Source: a virus. From it: 27,615 bases of DNA. Positions 17,201 through 22,535 of the stretch are shown piece after piece. The notes below the pieces were generated by a model, which was not told the DNA's origin, did not search any database, and worked only from the letters and a program-made list of their open reading frames with translations. Location of the stretch: the IMG/VR virus record IMGVR_UViG_3300042568_001234, positions 1 through 27,615 of that record. The stretch is one strand, 5' to 3'. Numbering within the stretch: position 1 is the first letter of the stretch; each line of letters begins with the position of its first letter. A program made the translations under genes and the position numbers.

Positions 17201-18076
17201 TTTAATGATAGTTGTAGCGGGAAGAATGTCGCCACTGACATCATTTACTGCAATTCCCAAATTTCTGATATAATCGAGATTTTCAGTTGTTTGAACCCTT
17301 TGAAAAATTGTTTTTAAAGCGTTACCAATTACAGCTCCACCACGCGCAGTTTTTTCTTGGAGTGTTGTAATTAATGCTGTTAATTCGTCGAAAGAAACTC
17401 CAGCCTCTTGGGCTACCGAAGCGGAACGGGAAATACCTTCAATCAAATCTCTAGAACTGACTGCAAACTTAGTATCAACTGCAGCTAATTTATTTACTAC
17501 AGTTTCGTAATCTAATCCAACTTGATTAAATGACAAAACAGCAGCCGTAAGACCCTTTACGGCCTCTGCTGCATCCAAGCCAGTAGTTCTTGTCAATACT
17601 AGCGCAGCTTTTGCTTTCATCAAGGAATCTTCAAGAGTTCCACCTTGACGAGCAAATTCTAACGTAGCCTCAGACGCTTGTTTAAAAGACAGTCCAGTAG
17701 ATCTGGCGACCTCAAATATTCCTTTTCCCAATCTTTCCAAATTGCCACTTGTTTCTCCAGTAGCGACTTGAATTTCTTTAAGAGAAGCTTCAACTTGAGT
17801 ACTAGCAATAACTATATTTTGAAAACTTTTTGCTACAGCATTTAATACACCAACAGAAGCTCCGAACGCAAGTACGCGAGCGTTTGCAGCTTCCATTGAT
17901 TTTGAGAATTCATCAGCTTGGCCAGTGATTCTGCCAAGAGGGGCACTGATCTTTTCAAGACCTTTAGAATCTATAGTTGGACGTATAACTACAGTAGCCT
18001 TACGCGCAGCGTTGGCTATCTGCGATTCCATTTGCGTTGTGTCCGCTCCTACTGATAAACGAATATCTTCTGCCAT
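8228..18076 (-). CDS. Tail tape measure protein with multiple inserted modules
   Basis: This 3282-residue protein controls tail length. Residues about 65-360 are the classical tape-measure core (TIGR01760/PF10145 type), with 'AFGASVGVLNAVAKSFQNIV', 'ATGETSGNLERLGKGIFEVA' and 'LDAAEAVKGLTAAVLSFNQ'. Hydrophobic stretches lie near 430-455, 1865-1890 and 3020-3045. Residues about 620-1675 carry six G-Y-(V/I)-P-N-F-type motifs at 625, 881, 1091, 1501, 1612 and 1668 (the last is G-R-V-P-N-F) that separate modules. Two modules look nuclease-like, and one opens with a D-x-D-x-D-G calcium loop. Residues about 2000-2700 are highly charged coiled coil. Two copies of a G-G-E-(Y/F)-V box with D-x-V-P-A-M-L lie near 2776-2806 and 3156-3186, as is common at tape-measure C-termini. 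I saw no cysteine in the whole protein. AAAGGA lies 7 bp before the ATG. Confidence 0.93.
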   Translation of the reverse strand: MAEDIRLSVGADTTQMESQIANAARKATVVIRPTIDSKGLEKISAPLGRITGQADEFSKSMEAANARVLAFGASVGVLNAVAKSFQNIVIASTQVEASLKEIQVATGETSGNLERLGKGIFEVARSTGLSFKQASEATLEFARQGGTLEDSLMKAKAALVLTRTTGLDAAEAVKGLTAAVLSFNQVGLDYETVVNKLAAVDTKFAVSSRDLIEGISRSASVAQEAGVSFDELTALITTLQEKTARGGAVIGNALKTIFQRVQTTENLDYIRNLGIAVNDVSGDILPATTIIKKLADEFQNLDSATRKGLLIKIGGGFQIDKLAALLNDISNANGTFNRSLEQSSNAGNQGFKKLDELNKTVQASFDRLTTSGTQFAATIGKVAFSDDFRSILNKTSSFLESLNESISGGEEGGATIGKSIVKGIGSVITGPGALLIAGLGIKLFGDLAKFGVDSLKNQLGVTNVKKEQQDIEKSILGLLLQNTAVQTKIVSLEGNKTAQAEYLLGLYSKQAATLERMSKLSKEVGPSVYEGGIRLTTEGTKNVKAKTAAGGYMSKDTARKMEMQEAPAGASIKEISNFNFGPTEGRGTMIVNSMESVYKTPMGDFVVPSYSKTRTGKPTLFSASGYVPNFADVQKSLDIDANAYSFAGLTIGGTGSKGIRGKQLTPQLLSETKDPALIEALSKYSKLNFKNVSVGNIYRRRDQNLDSLEASEEDIKNHFLKKANEALSPQIGTFIKDELSSLGIKPTATMQLMMNRGKNFNLVNDSMAGTFFETMLKMANMSAEDENFGQFFNDSNSRFDIYGLKPDIAEQYGLPKKFWEYVEIKSSEKALNDELGTKFIQQLSQPGGEVLKAKLLNQSASISKEDAKGKVEEKAKTASEGYVPNFSKTKISALKKGGKGGGNLGFYYDDGSEKFDDYLQSANVKIKREKNKKNAITYRDQADKLIKSAREKGDYSYIQNTYGSYLSDKFEYNKILDRKIKGNSLGGLKSNLQGAIAEKEFKDKLTSYVKVEDFNAGIDFHSRDRKKLVEIKARKTALTQSEANSKVLAFLGSEGKGKKGNKKSDDLDSLLEDIDFTVYESNYNLNTAAEGYVPNFAIRELKNAPVMTIGDRVKGATIEQLKNRLGGNESYTTDLAGTKVNENLDINKIKNDMAASILGPNYHLLGNDGNLDKAYYAKLMSAFTSYKTGKTNKTAFGQMPEVKSDENRAVTGEVSGFARELKYEKLGQIFDIIAKNRNMQDVWTQIFQTKASAGVRSINSPDEQSKISKLVTQFRPVVIDELTKRLKTKVSAIMTTIGRDDAEFLALGKSVDIDQYGNLLLPDKLKVDQLQQERRFVMPLQTPENLKRVGKSKLDRIILNDPKKRPSEGEDSTFYKTKFNASDVLSIIAKSEYPYGSYEKTKEDQYGRTSTAFITGWKGEYGIENKLNKLAEKNPFLAKKIKSNFAYNKAKKKMAVVNDAEFENLRTILETLRDFGVSDWDNINFEKSLQTYAPTKTAAVGYVPNFASGDVDGDGTVTRNDPFIKRLMEAAKKFSPVGKELANNIIGNLLNMPEGIDLFEIIDQLKFVQKTQEPEVELNRIKREARDKRKSEKREEFLKRWKGTPEGSASRGYIPNFSKEAILDAIGREQSESGLPLSAIKVVQDARVRGPQNPDGYAVINNRDEPDGRVPNFASGGLNPDVVAAIEESLDGLKNLKDSSLNLDDAFKRIADNLGVSGEAVVQVFDKMTSSGSDVVQSTQQVTESNKENTDQSNKDAQGKKGANEKETKTTQDALYNLVKFQTALSFATGAMSSFGKSGEKIAEILNGAGQSLYLFSQAKDLGTSIAGEGGISGRFEAGKKAAQAAKESGGSLGSQAGAFLKGGGGMAAVGFITAGAGYAVAAYEGIKAVDSAMQIWNGTIAKSEKFIEDLTTASEKYNIQLTEQQKKTVSKISEGAAGGTDIASKLSMLYGKIVENEDFKTFGNLKELVNSTKLTTDGQKALLEKLGNVIAPQATQQLTTEGNQNPTNTEIQSKSIEMLVERLTELQKQATYEIKTPEIKQAAVEAKGRLSDKYDRLASIDQDIKNNKLDLISNVDLEKERKKLLQDIKREEDFINQNTKEKVTLKLNEVEYAKLIAEYIKEQVAPAQQAAYAESVRQEAMLVSANFLKEELDIQTKLKQLELNRITPRENMLSIEKDLLSTTEARRSSIDLELKQLEEQRRLQSEIKNITTTRGRETLDKYLGMTGSSLTEPRRAELKGGFQKIIDANSLEESNQAIKEFNDLLIPIRKNSEEQTKEIEKQLNTKKQILEKLISEGNASKEQIESQEKLVKAEQEKLQTIGASNIVLETMLNIMGKQVDYAKKASAEKARQNALDSLNTSIKKQQDFYFNTERDILRANLTLRDQALQKEKERLGYLREIEDAEVGIARIGRDTPKDKFSQQLQDIQREADRRKEDLRTRNQEIANANKSKVVQRLSERPETMPLAREAMNAKTQDELLSALEKAYSIDEKSFESSIISAAKEFKKIVIETAEYINPSEKTGETAPTKNPIAIAKKQAIDSNLYSGKNQKGYTKDFEDESFKLIDQTNKLQEKIDEKKNELETAISNQYDVAIVEGLKSEINTLEDDLQTIADKYDALSLKLDPFAPPPEKLDRKTIGAINNLEQPLDQRKQEESIDKTKQFKTEAAIFAERSRVEFGLGMKESLSALNTQVEEFGNTLGKQIPMNFRDGLVDAMKALSDPNATTSLGERLMGVATAFVNKINDALMTKAANQLTTGLFGNGQPGTGVAGMLGFASGGIIKGGSGNKDDVPAMLMGGEYVIKKNAVNKYGKDFFDKLNAGKLKGFANGGLVETDLNDLIKNPTKYTPYGQTRMGGLSFDENGKAIGIDNYTGTEEDKQNAILRAQTDFYSRDQQTGEGGFFMPGTYGRGAIVGQKNLLAYATQQTAGTQYDKISSSGSGASIDLAAGSGNLSLFALRDQGNVRNAQYLESKNKALDLYFQGYQASKDKIQMDFDNQKRYEEQLKAYEEAKKQAKKQARNALMSQLISAGVSMAVSAVGNSMMAGKTAAQQAFASGQPGAEKPGFFTGMWGGAKINGETFGGLGNALKFDSNAFKTANLLGVSATATSPGGALGWNAKNQSYEPLTMGQYNAIAPMGVSWSKGSVGTPYSWQRRAAGGYVAGNGMGDNVPAMLNGGEFVVSKEAAQKTGYGALQKLNSTGATGGDSGEMTSRIEAKLEELVEKIAGVGTINISVNSDGKGGEKESQSDSKQDQQNKELARRIKEVVLSVLRDEKRLGGMLR
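13514..13549 (-). other. Calcium-loop (dockerin/EF-hand-like) motif in the tape measure
   Basis: Residues 1510-1521 read D-V-D-G-D-G-T-V-T-R-N-D, with acidic residues at loop positions 1, 3, 5 and 12 and Gly at position 6. This is an exact 12-residue EF-hand/dockerin-type loop. It begins three residues after the fourth GYVPNF motif and is followed by a helix, 'PFIKRLMEAAKKF'. Only one loop is seen, whereas dockerins normally have two. Confidence 0.55.
14882..15139 (-). other. PD-(D/E)XK nuclease-like module 2 inside the tape measure
   Basis: Residues about 980-1065 lie between the second and third GYVPNF motifs. They contain G-A-I-A-E-K-E-F-K-D-K-L (helix with E, about 990), then D-F-N-A-G-I-D-F (D near 1017), then K-L-V-E-I-K-A-R (about 1027), a helix, and a Lys/Gly-rich linker. 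This is the same E - D - E-x-K order as module 1, in a shorter domain resembling Mrr/Holliday-resolvase type cores. The two modules share little sequence outside the motif, so they are probably not a recent duplication. Confidence 0.5.
15527..15874 (-). other. PD-(D/E)XK nuclease-like module 1 inside the tape measure
   Basis: Residues about 735-850 lie between the first and second GYVPNF motifs. They contain a helix with G-T-F-F-E-T-M-L (about 770), a strand with S-R-F-D-I-Y-G-L-K-P-D-I (about 799), then W-E-Y-V-E-I-K-S-S (about 820) and a following helix with F-I-Q-Q-L (about 842). Glutamate in the first helix, aspartate at the strand, E-x-K on the next strand and a Gln-bearing helix are the signature order of the PD-(D/E)XK nuclease fold. 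Activity is not shown. Confidence 0.5.
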
Positions 18077-18083
18077 TCCTTAA

Positions 18084-18089
18084 TCCTTT
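18084..18089 (-). promoter_or_regulatory. Ribosome binding site of the tape-measure gene
   Basis: On the minus strand AAAGGA lies 7 bases before the ATG at 18076. A second purine block, TAAGGA (18077-18082), abuts the start codon. These fix the start at 18076, in agreement with the tape-measure core beginning near residue 65. Confidence 0.6.
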
Positions 18090-18110
18090 ATATTAGTTAC
18101 ACAATAAATA

Positions 18111-18143
18111 AAAAAACCCGCCTCTTTTGAAGGCGGGTTTTTT
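18111..18143 (-). terminator. Strong hairpin terminator between tube and tape-measure genes
   Basis: A stem of up to 13 bp (18111-18123 with 18131-18143, core ACCCGCCT/AGGCGGGT) closes a 7-base loop, with A/T tracts on both sides, so it reads as a terminator in either direction. It lies 20 bp after the tube gene stop and 34 bp before the tape-measure ATG. It would make most transcripts from the tube promoter end after the abundant tube protein, leaving read-through for the tape measure. Confidence 0.85.
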
Positions 18144-18163
18144 ATAATTTTAATTTCTACTTA

Positions 18164-19429
18164 TTAGTAACCCCACTGACCGCTCAACACATCAGTATAA
18201 GATCCAGAAAGATAGATACCATTGTTTGTATCTGTAGGACCACCGACTTGAGTTTGGAAAACTAAATCAACAGTTTTATTTGCTCCAATGCTTGAAGAGA
18301 ATGACTCGCTCTGCAATTGAGAACCTTTAAACTTGAAGATTAAGGCTTTTGCTGTTGAACCAGGTTTACCGATAGTCAATGATATTTCTCTCTTTGAGTT
18401 ATCATCTAACATTTGAGCCAAACTCTTAGTTTGAACTTCGTTCAATACTGCGCTAACATTTAATGTGGCGACGATTGGGAAATCAACAACCCTAGCAAAT
18501 GCGAATCTTGAACCCAATCTTTCGATTGGAGTACGACTCAATGGAAGAGTTATTGAAGCTGTTTGTACGTTGATGCCGTTTGCACCTTCGAGAACTGCAA
18601 TTGGAGCGCCAGTTGCATTTACTCCAGTATAATCGCCAAAGCTTAAAGTAATATCGCCTGGACGTAGAGCAGAAACGTAATTAGTACCAGTAGCTTCTAC
18701 TGGGCTTGGAATTCTGCCAGTGAATGATAATTCGGAGCCACCTACTGGGTCAATTGTTGGAGAAAGAACGAAATTTCCAGTAAGCGTTCCTGTTATCATT
18801 CCAGTTGAAACTGGACCACTTCCAGTTCCAGTTCCATAAAGATCAATTAGACCTAAAACAGAAGAAGATTTTACGTTTAAGCCTTCAATTGTGACCGAAG
18901 CAGTAGGAAGATTTCCAACGCTTGCATTGAACGTATAATTACTTAAATATCCATTTCCAATCGCAATCGCAGCTTTTCCAGAAAGCGCATAGTCTCCAGT
19001 AAGTGTATTTAAATCTGAACCTTCTTCCGAAGTAATGATATAAAAATTTTGTCCACTAGAACCAGCCATTTGACCAGAAGCAAAATTAGCTTCAATAGTT
19101 GAACCGTATCCAGTTATCGTTCCAGTTGCAGTTCCAGTTCCATAGAGAGGCGCGTCAATAAAACTTTGCACATAAAATCCTAAAGCTTTTTCATTATATC
19201 CATCGGTAGGATAATATGTAAAATCTAAAGAAACAGTTGGACTTTTAAGAACCAAAGAGTCGATACGCGCTAATTGACCAAATTGGTTAACATCTTGACG
19301 TTCAATGCTAAAGTTATAATTAGCACTTTGGACCCTTCTTAATTGAGCGTGTTCGCCCGAAGCAGTAGAATTAATGTTCTTACTAACATAAAGAGCTTCA
19401 CTTTGATAAATTACGCGATTACGTGCCAT
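18164..19429 (-). CDS. Major tail tube protein
   Basis: This 421-residue protein is called the main tube subunit from its position: last gene before the tape measure, alone behind its own promoter-like sequence, and closed by a strong terminator. It has no cysteine. Near residues 160-177 it carries 'NYTFNASVGNLPTASVTI', and the C-terminal domain has K-S-L-A-Q-M-L-D-D-N-S-K-R-E-I-S-L-T-I-G. Both recur in the protein at 1078-2277, and the first also in the protein at 7413-8228. Two Gly/Thr-rich segments, Y-G-T-G-T-A-T-G-T-I-T-G (near residue 95) and Y-G-T-G-T-G-S-G (near residue 200), flank the central part and look like surface loops or an inserted decoration domain. The protein would stack as hexameric (or trimeric two-domain) rings around the tape measure. 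The ATG at 19429 has no clear Shine-Dalgarno. Confidence 0.75.
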   Translation of the reverse strand: MARNRVIYQSEALYVSKNINSTASGEHAQLRRVQSANYNFSIERQDVNQFGQLARIDSLVLKSPTVSLDFTYYPTDGYNEKALGFYVQSFIDAPLYGTGTATGTITGYGSTIEANFASGQMAGSSGQNFYIITSEEGSDLNTLTGDYALSGKAAIAIGNGYLSNYTFNASVGNLPTASVTIEGLNVKSSSVLGLIDLYGTGTGSGPVSTGMITGTLTGNFVLSPTIDPVGGSELSFTGRIPSPVEATGTNYVSALRPGDITLSFGDYTGVNATGAPIAVLEGANGINVQTASITLPLSRTPIERLGSRFAFARVVDFPIVATLNVSAVLNEVQTKSLAQMLDDNSKREISLTIGKPGSTAKALIFKFKGSQLQSESFSSSIGANKTVDLVFQTQVGGPTDTNNGIYLSGSYTDVLSGQWGY

Positions 19430-19452
19430 ATGATTAAAAAATTATTTGTTAG

Positions 19453-19481
19453 ATTTTACAGTAGTCCTATCAGATTGTGAA
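19453..19481 (-). promoter_or_regulatory. Sigma-70-like promoter for the tail tube gene
   Basis: On the minus strand, TTCACA (19476-19481) and TAAAAT (19453-19458) are separated by exactly 17 bp. Each matches the -35 or -10 consensus at five of six positions. The expected start near 19446 gives a leader of about 17 nt before the ATG at 19429. It lies in the only gap (60 bp) within the otherwise overlapping neck-to-tube genes. Confidence 0.45.
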
Positions 19482-19489
19482 AATTTAAA

Positions 19490-20332
19490 CTACGATCTGT
19501 ACCTGAATATTGATAAATCAAAATCAATAAATCCTATATACAAGTCTTTCAATAGATTTTGTTTTAACTTGTCAGAGAGTTTTGAAGTATAAACTTCTTT
19601 AACAAATATCTCTTTTGGATATGTTGATTTTATATCTTCGTAAGAATAATATCCAGTCTTGAGACTTGAATATTCGTTAAATGGATGAGATTCAAATTCA
19701 ATAAGCGTAACATTCTCATTATATGAATCAGCAAAAATAGACAGCACAGTATCCAGTTCGTAACTATTGTTTGCGATAATAGTTGCCCTTGCTTTTGTTA
19801 ATGTCTCATTCATTCCACCAAACGCAAAAGGTTTATTTTTCATACTATCATTCGACATATAAATTGCTGGAATTTTTTGTTCGTAAGGTTGATAGTAATC
19901 AGTATGGACGTTTGAAACGCTTTGATTTATTTTTTCTTGTACATTTAGTACGATATTTTCCTCAGTATCATTTGTATAATAAAAATTTATATCTTTAACT
20001 GTAAATTGTCCAGTAACACTATTGCCAGTAGCCATGCCGCTTGCGATAAATCTTCCATTGTCGAAATCCAGCATGTATTTATCTTTTTGAAAAGGCACAA
20101 AATTACCACTAACATACAAACCAGACGGCACATAAACATTCGGTAAAGAAGAATCATAAACCATCTGCTTGTATTGACTTCCAAAACTTTCATACATTGC
20201 AGGAAGTCTATCGTCCGCATAATGGGTAAAAGCGCCAGTTTTTATAGAATAAGCTTCTGATTTTTTCATAAAGAAATTCTCAAACCAAAGCAAATAAGAT
20301 GTTGCGAGTTTATGTTGGAATTGAGGTTTCAT
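19490..20332 (-). CDS. Neck / tail-terminator-region structural protein
   Basis: This 280-residue protein is soluble, with no membrane segment or cysteine. It starts 'MKPQFQHKLATSYLLWFENF', an amphipathic helix, followed by a mixed alpha/beta body containing 'YADDRLPAMYESFGSQYKQM', a 'VKDINFYYTNDTEENIVLNV' segment, 'KPFAFGGMNETLTKARATI' and 'LDTVLSIFADSYNENV'. I do not recognise a named family. Lying directly before the tube gene and after two connector genes, it is most likely a tail completion, terminator or neck protein. Its ATG overlaps the upstream stop (TAATG at 20330-20334), so it is translationally coupled. Role from context only. Confidence 0.45.
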   Translation of the reverse strand: MKPQFQHKLATSYLLWFENFFMKKSEAYSIKTGAFTHYADDRLPAMYESFGSQYKQMVYDSSLPNVYVPSGLYVSGNFVPFQKDKYMLDFDNGRFIASGMATGNSVTGQFTVKDINFYYTNDTEENIVLNVQEKINQSVSNVHTDYYQPYEQKIPAIYMSNDSMKNKPFAFGGMNETLTKARATIIANNSYELDTVLSIFADSYNENVTLIEFESHPFNEYSSLKTGYYSYEDIKSTYPKEIFVKEVYTSKLSDKLKQNLLKDLYIGFIDFDLSIFRYRS

Positions 20333-20985
20333 TATTCGAACGAAGTTACTTCTGTAAATATATTTTTACTCTTCTTTCCTAGAGAAGAGAACTTTGTTTT
20401 ATATTTTTTTAGCAAAGTGCTAATGTATTGAGTTGGATTGTATCTTGCAGATGGAGATACTTTTTTACTTGATTGAATTGCCGTTCCAGATCTAGAGTCT
20501 TCAAAAGCCTTTAAAGCTTTTATGCCAGCTTTTTGAACTGAAAGATAAAAATTTAATCCAGAAATACCAGATTCAATTCCTTTAGCCCAACTTCTTCCAT
20601 CCGCCCAAGGCATGGGCGTAACAGCCCAAATATCGTCTGGAGTTGGAATTTTAATATATAAAAAAAGATCATTTCCATTGAATCGCAAATCTATTCTTGT
20701 TGCATTTAATAAATCTAAGACTGGGGCGATTGGATCTTCTGGATAATCAAAGCCTATAAATGAATATAAATTCCCATATCCAACCAAAGTCTGACTGTAA
20801 TTTTGAGCTGTATTTTTTTCTGATAATTCTCTTGTTACTGGATGTCTCAAGAAATCAGCTATCATTTCTTGCTTAATTTTTTGTGCAGTTTTTTCAATAT
20901 CTTTATTCTTGTTCTTGGCAACTTTGACTGCAGCATTTTGCATTTTTTTTCTCAAAGCTGAACTGATTTTAATTTGATTTGCCAT
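20332..20985 (-). CDS. Neck / tail-completion protein (HK97 gp10-like position)
   Basis: This 217-residue protein has a basic N-terminal helix rich in Lys (residues 10-40), then M-I-A-D-F-L-R-H-P-V-T-R-E-L, then G-N-L-Y-S-F-I-G-F. The H-P-V-T-x-E-(I/L) to G-N-L-(F/Y)-S-F-I-G-F arrangement recurs, as far as I recall, in neck or tail-completion proteins of large tailed phages. A Lys-rich C-terminal tail (YKTKFSSLGKKSKN) may touch DNA or the connector. Start and stop codons overlap both neighbours as TAATG, so the three neck genes form one translationally coupled unit. The function is inferred from context and the motif. Confidence 0.5.
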   Translation of the reverse strand: MANQIKISSALRKKMQNAAVKVAKNKNKDIEKTAQKIKQEMIADFLRHPVTRELSEKNTAQNYSQTLVGYGNLYSFIGFDYPEDPIAPVLDLLNATRIDLRFNGNDLFLYIKIPTPDDIWAVTPMPWADGRSWAKGIESGISGLNFYLSVQKAGIKALKAFEDSRSGTAIQSSKKVSPSARYNPTQYISTLLKKYKTKFSSLGKKSKNIFTEVTSFE

Positions 20986-21431
20986 TAGTTTTCAAGAGGT
21001 ATTAATAAAAATTTATAATACTGAGGCCCAAACATCCCCTCTGGCTTTCCAGGACTTTTTATTGCAAAAGTTTTGCCATCTAACTCTACTGTTTTTGCAT
21101 CTTTTATATAATTGTAATCTTCTTCATTTACCTTTATATAAACAGCACCTTCTGGAATAACAATTTTTTCCTGAGATTTTTCTTGATAGAAATTAGTTTG
21201 ATCAAACTTTTCATACTTAATTCTTGCCATTACGGTTCTGGAAACTTGCGTCAATTGTTGACGACCAGCATTTACGTTTGTTTTATATATTGCGTTATAT
21301 TCGCTTGTTGTAGCAATTGCCACTTTCTGACCAAACTTGTAAACAGTAATCTCTCTTGCAAAAGTATCATGAATTCGATCAATGATATCTTTGATATTAT
21401 TTTTCTGATTTTCTGTTAAAAAGCCTGACAT
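20985..21431 (-). CDS. Head-tail connector / head-closure protein
   Basis: With the ATG at 21431 the protein has 148 residues and begins 'MSGFLTENQKNNIKDIIDRI', followed by 'HDTFAREITVYKFGQKV'. A longer reading from a TTG at 21473 is possible but would remove almost all of the upstream space and add a poorly structured leader, so the ATG is preferred. The rest is beta-rich: 'EKIVIPEGAVYIKVNEEDYN', 'KTVELDGKTFAIKSPGKP' and a C-terminal 'FGPQYYKFLLIPLEN'. A short N-terminal helix and a compact beta barrel, first in the neck gene run, are typical of head-closure proteins. Confident as a virion neck protein, less so for the exact role. Confidence 0.5.
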   Translation of the reverse strand: MSGFLTENQKNNIKDIIDRIHDTFAREITVYKFGQKVAIATTSEYNAIYKTNVNAGRQQLTQVSRTVMARIKYEKFDQTNFYQEKSQEKIVIPEGAVYIKVNEEDYNYIKDAKTVELDGKTFAIKSPGKPEGMFGPQYYKFLLIPLEN

Positions 21432-21476
21432 ATTTATGTTTACACTTTTAAATTTATTATAAAATAGGTACAAGGT
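21432..21476. promoter_or_regulatory. Divergent intergenic region with back-to-back -10-like boxes
   Basis: This 45-bp AT-rich gap separates the neck operon (-) from the chaperone trio (+). On the minus strand a perfect TATAAT lies at 21456-21461, 24 bp before the neck ATG. On the plus strand TATAAA (21458-21463) or TAAAAT (21460-21465) lies 11-13 bp before the ATG at 21477, with a TTTACA at 21439-21444. No well-spaced -35 exists for either direction, so a phage-type or modified polymerase signal is possible. AAGG (21472-21475) is the likely ribosome site of the plus gene. Confidence 0.35.
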
Positions 21477-21767
21477 ATGAACGCAAAAGAATCTTTAGCA
21501 AAGAAATCATCAAAATCAATCAGTCAACTTTTTAAGCAATATTTAATGCTTATTGAAGACTTGAAATTCGAACACGAACAACAAGTTTCTAAAATCAAAC
21601 AAAATATTCCAAAAGAATATCACGGATACGTAGACGCCTCGAATTACTTTACGGAAGCAAAAATGGCTTGGCTTAGAAAAAGAGTTTTAGATATCGGAAA
21701 TGAAGCGGTCCGATCAAATGATGATAATCTGCAAGATTTTAGTGTAAGTTTCGTATTTAAAAATTAA
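21477..21767 (+). CDS. Small helical phage protein of unknown function
   Basis: This 96-residue, lysine-rich, mostly helical protein has no cysteine and no membrane segment. It contains 'SISQLFKQYLMLIEDLKFEH', 'FTEAKMAWLRKRVLDIGNEA' and ends with a beta-like 'DFSVSFVFKN'. I recognise no domain. It opens the (+) strand trio 15 bp before the next gene and is probably cotranscribed with the chaperone-like genes, so it may help tail or neck assembly. AAGG directly precedes the ATG. Confidence 0.6.
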   Translation: MNAKESLAKKSSKSISQLFKQYLMLIEDLKFEHEQQVSKIKQNIPKEYHGYVDASNYFTEAKMAWLRKRVLDIGNEAVRSNDDNLQDFSVSFVFKN

Positions 21768-21782
21768 TATAACTTAAGGAAT

Positions 21783-22535
21783 ATGGAATCAAAAAATTTA
21801 TATAGTTTTACTCTTTTTTCGGAAAAAGAAAACACATTAGAAGAAAAAAGAATTGACGAACAAACAAAAGAAGAAATCATTGTAATGAAAAAGGTAGTCG
21901 AAAAAGTACCTTTTGAAGTTTTGTTGAGGAAGCCAACTCGCCGCCAAATCGAAGAAGCTGATTTGGAATACAGTGTCGAAATGAGCAAATGCATCAAAAA
22001 AGGCATTCTCACAAAAGCCATGTTAGCTAAGAAGTATTCCGATACTGGCGGAATGCTTTCTGAAAATGAATCAAGGAAACTCGTAGATCTATACAAGAAA
22101 ATCTATGATCTTCAAAATGAGAACATTCGTCTAGAAAGTTCCACCAAGAAGAAAGAAAATAAAGAAAAGATTGACGCAGTTTTAGAAGATCTCACAAAAA
22201 CCCGTAAAGAAATTATTGATATTGAATCTAACTATCGATCCTTATTCGACCACACTGCAGATTCAAAGGCTCAAAATAAATTACTACTTTGGTATATTTT
22301 AAATTTGACTTATGTCAAACCTGATGGAGAAGATAAGGAGAAGCCTTATTTTCAAGGAGAGGAATTTGAAGACAAACTTCAAAACTTTTACGCGAAAGAA
22401 GAATCTCCAGATGAACACTATAGCGTTATCTCCAAAAAGGTTTCAACACTAATAGCGTTTTGGTTTTTTAATCAAGCCTCGACAAAAGAGGACTTCGAAG
22501 ATCTTGATAAAAAAATAGAAGCTGGTGAACTATAA
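21783..22535 (+). CDS. Probable tail assembly chaperone
   Basis: This protein has 250 residues. The centre has 'RKPTRRQIEEADLEYSVEMS', K-C-I-K-K-G-I-L-T-K-A-M-L and an acidic 'YSDTGGMLSENESRKLVDLY'. A 'kPt..q..eAd..ys...sk.i..GiLtk..L' pattern recalls tail assembly chaperone-type proteins of large phages. A coiled-coil segment follows (residues about 105-155, rich in E/K/N/L), then a compact hydrophobic part with 'LLLWYILNLTYVKPDG' and 'VISKKVSTLIAFWFFNQAS'. Tail chaperones bind the tape measure before the tube assembles. Being on the strand opposite the tape measure is unusual. TAAGGA (21775-21780) lies 2 bp before the ATG. The gene overlaps the next by 11 bp. The chaperone role is inferred. 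Confidence 0.5.
   Translation: MESKNLYSFTLFSEKENTLEEKRIDEQTKEEIIVMKKVVEKVPFEVLLRKPTRRQIEEADLEYSVEMSKCIKKGILTKAMLAKKYSDTGGMLSENESRKLVDLYKKIYDLQNENIRLESSTKKKENKEKIDAVLEDLTKTRKEIIDIESNYRSLFDHTADSKAQNKLLLWYILNLTYVKPDGEDKEKPYFQGEEFEDKLQNFYAKEESPDEHYSVISKKVSTLIAFWFFNQASTKEDFEDLDKKIEAGEL

Noticed and set aside
21432-21473. TTG start that would lengthen the head-closure protein to 162 residues
   Set aside because: The added residues contain no conserved pattern, and the region holds the likely promoter. The ATG at 21431 begins a natural helix.
21764-22096. 110-codon minus-strand open frame opposite the chaperone gene
   Set aside because: It is the reverse complement of a well-supported gene with a good ribosome site, and has no recognisable domain.
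22509-22535. Seven-A run near the end of the chaperone gene as a programmed frameshift joining it to the overlapping 22525-23496 gene
   Set aside because: The downstream frame is reached only by a +1 (or -2) shift and has a TAG at 22516-22518 right after the A-run, so a slip there cannot enter the next gene. A plain 11-bp overlap with a GTG start explains the data.
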